Positions 21,700-23,014 of a DNA stretch of 23,014 nucleotides are shown here, piece by piece (the first letter of the stretch is position 1; each line of letters starts with the position of its first letter). The stretch covers positions 1 through 23,014 of the forward strand of contig JBGPKK010000066.1 of the NCBI GenBank assembly GCA_041485905.1, read 5' to 3'. Source of the stretch: JAHFUI01 sp041485905 (GTDB lineage: Bacteria > Acidobacteriota > Vicinamibacteria > Vicinamibacterales > CAVVIG01). A program made the translations under genes and the position numbers. Below the pieces are notes generated by a model. The model saw only the letters and a program-made list of their open reading frames with translations. It did not search any database and was not told where the DNA came from.

Positions 21700-22850
21700 A
21701 CGAGAACCGCGTGCAACAGGTCGGCGTGTGGGCGCTGCTCGGCGCGGCGGGAGCGATTCAGTTCTCGATCGCAGCCGGCCAGATTCTGGCCGCGGTTGCC
21801 GCCGCCTGCTGGGTGATCACGATCGTGACCGGGCGCGAGCGCGTTACCGTGCCGCGCATGTTCTGGCCGCTGCTCGTGTACGCCGCGCTGACGATCATCT
21901 CCGCCGCGTTTTCGCCACAGCCCCGAACCAGCCTCGCCGACTGCAAGCAGCTCGTGCTGTTCCTGCTGATCCCGATGACGTATCGGTTTCTCACCGACGC
22001 GAAAGCGCAGGCGCTGGTCAGCGTCGTGGTATCGTTCGGGGCCATCGCGGCGGCGATCGGCATTTTCCAGTACGCCATCCTGCACTACGACAGCCTGGGC
22101 CAGCGGCCGCAGGGGACGCTCGGCCATTACATGACGTACTCGGGGTTGCTGATGCTGGTGATCGGCGCCGCGCTGGCTCGCATTCTGTTCGGTCAGCGCG
22201 AACGCACGTGGGCGCTGCTGGTCATGCCGGCGCTGCTGGTCGCCGTCTCGCTGACCTTCTCGCGCAACGCGTGGGTCGGTGCGTGCGCGGCCGCGGCGGT
22301 CTTGTTTCTGCTGAAGGATTTCCGGCTGCTGGCGATCTTACCGGTCGTGGCGGCCATCCTGTTCGCTCTCGCGCCGGCACGCGTGAACGCGCGGTTCAAC
22401 TCGATGTTCAATTTGAACGACCCGACGACGCGCGATCGGCTCGCCATGATGCGCGAGGGCGGGCACATGATTCAGGACCACCCGCTGCTGGGTGTCGGAC
22501 CCAACATGGTCGAACCGCTCTACCCGCAGTATCGGGTGCCCGAAGCGGTCGAGAAGGTCAACCAGCATCTTCACAACGTGCCGCTGCAGATCGCCGCGGA
22601 ACGCGGCCTGCCGGCGCTCCTGGCCTGGCTGTCGTTTGTCGCGATCCTCCTGGTCGATCTCGCCAGACGCTTCCACGCGGGCGAGCAGCGGTTCCTCGCA
22701 GCCGTCGGACTCGCGGCGCTCGTGTCGATGCTTGCCGCCGGTATGTTCGAATACAACTTCGGCGATTCCGAGTTCCTGATGCTGTTCCTGATGCTGGTCA
22801 CGCTGCCGTTCGCGGCAACACATAGGCAAGAACTGAGAACTGAGAACTGA
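21696..22850 (+). CDS. O-antigen ligase/polymerase (Wzy_C/WaaL-like) membrane protein
   Basis: An inner-membrane protein of 384 residues with about 10-11 predicted transmembrane helices, for example MFWPLLVYAALTIISAAFS and LLAILPVVAAILFALAP. The large periplasmic loop motif HPLLGVGPNMVEPLYPQYR and HLHNVPLQIAAERGLPALL is characteristic of the Wzy_C family, which joins O-antigen or other glycans to lipid A core. Start ATG at 21696 overlaps the GT9 stop. The last residues (QELRTEN) and the TGA are encoded by the GAACTGA word repeat. Ligase versus polymerase role cannot be separated. Confidence 0.88.
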   Translation: MNENRVQQVGVWALLGAAGAIQFSIAAGQILAAVAAACWVITIVTGRERVTVPRMFWPLLVYAALTIISAAFSPQPRTSLADCKQLVLFLLIPMTYRFLTDAKAQALVSVVVSFGAIAAAIGIFQYAILHYDSLGQRPQGTLGHYMTYSGLLMLVIGAALARILFGQRERTWALLVMPALLVAVSLTFSRNAWVGACAAAAVLFLLKDFRLLAILPVVAAILFALAPARVNARFNSMFNLNDPTTRDRLAMMREGGHMIQDHPLLGVGPNMVEPLYPQYRVPEAVEKVNQHLHNVPLQIAAERGLPALLAWLSFVAILLVDLARRFHAGEQRFLAAVGLAALVSMLAAGMFEYNFGDSEFLMLFLMLVTLPFAATHRQELRTEN

Positions 22851-22889
22851 GAACTTGAAAGGACCGAGATTCGTTCTCCCAGTCTTTCT
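22829..22889. repeat. Word repeat (AACTGAG type) at the ligase stop, partly inverted
   Basis: AACTGAGAACTGAGAACTGA (22831-22850) gives three near-perfect 7-base units and continues as GAACTT. The gene's TGA stop (22848-22850) is inside it. A downstream GTTCTC (22873-22878) is an inverse of GAGAAC (22849-22854), so a weak hairpin can form. Confidence 0.75.
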
Positions 22890-22903
22890 TGGTTTGTAAT
22901 TGA

Positions 22904-23014
22904 TTAGCGCCTCTTGTACAGCAGCCGCGATTCTGGCATAACTGGCGCGTGCCGGAGTCGCGAATCCCGCGAGACGACGACCGCCAATCGCAGGACCCTG
23001 ACGTGCTCCGCGAA
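22904..23014 (-). CDS. Possible 3' end of a convergent gene (cut by window edge)
   Basis: From the stop at 22906-22904 the minus-strand frame stays open to the window edge for 36 codons, reading VRVLRLAVVVSRDSRLRHAP and ending PESRLLYKRR. The composition looks protein-like and the position fits a gene convergent to the ligase. No family is recognised, and so short a stretch of open frame in GC-rich DNA could be chance. Confidence 0.4.
   Translation of the reverse strand, partial: FAEHVRVLRLAVVVSRDSRLRHAPVMPESRLLYKRR

Overview
The window is GC-rich and dense with housekeeping genes, nearly all on the minus strand. It looks like a diderm bacterium with LPS: there is a glycosyltransferase family 9 gene, an O-antigen-ligase-like gene and an outer-membrane-lipoprotein-like gene. 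A fused IspDF, Zn-type S18, a large secreted TPR protein, many low-complexity repeats and short palindromes together suggest Acidobacteriota, perhaps the Vicinamibacteria. That placement is inference, since no marker gene was compared.

Layout. Positions 1-863 hold the start of tuf (EF-Tu) behind four tRNA genes read in the order Thr(TGT)-Tyr-Gly(TCC)-Thr(GGT)-tuf, the same order as the E. coli thrU-tyrU-glyT-thrT-tufB operon. Then, still on the minus strand, come rlmB, gltX, ispDF and plsC (921-5389). Next is a three-gene cassette: ECF sigma factor, putative membrane anti-sigma factor, and a membrane-anchored protein of unknown function (5462-7711). Positions 7832-16506 carry a long information-processing series read as tRNA-Gln, prs, rplY, pth, rpsF, rpsR, rplI, dnaB, alr, radA and a secreted protein. 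ispE, a LolB-like protein and a TPR protein follow (16663-20409). From 20459 the strand switches to a plus-strand envelope operon: Trm112-like protein, GT9 glycosyltransferase, O-antigen ligase. The last 111 bases carry the probable 3' end of a convergent minus-strand gene.

How the genes work together. ispDF and ispE supply three steps of the MEP isoprenoid pathway. plsC makes phosphatidic acid, alr makes D-alanine for peptidoglycan, and GT9 plus the ligase build LPS or surface glycan. prs, gltX, rlmB, the ribosomal protein genes, pth, the tRNAs and tuf support translation; dnaB and radA support replication and repair.

The genes are ordinary; the repeats are the striking part. First, at least seven gene ends carry degenerate word repeats (periods of about 6-12 bp). 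Each site uses a different word, several are folded into inverted repeats, and nearly all begin at or within a few bases of the upstream gene's stop codon. Second, short palindromes with an 8-2-8 layout, most centred on CTTCAG, lie inside ispD and ispE in frame, supply the sigma gene's stop codon, and fill spacers. Third, two hairpin elements start directly at the encoded CCA end of tRNA-Tyr and tRNA-Gly. The first two codons of the EF-Tu switch I motif region are also unusual: the usual RGITI motif is replaced.
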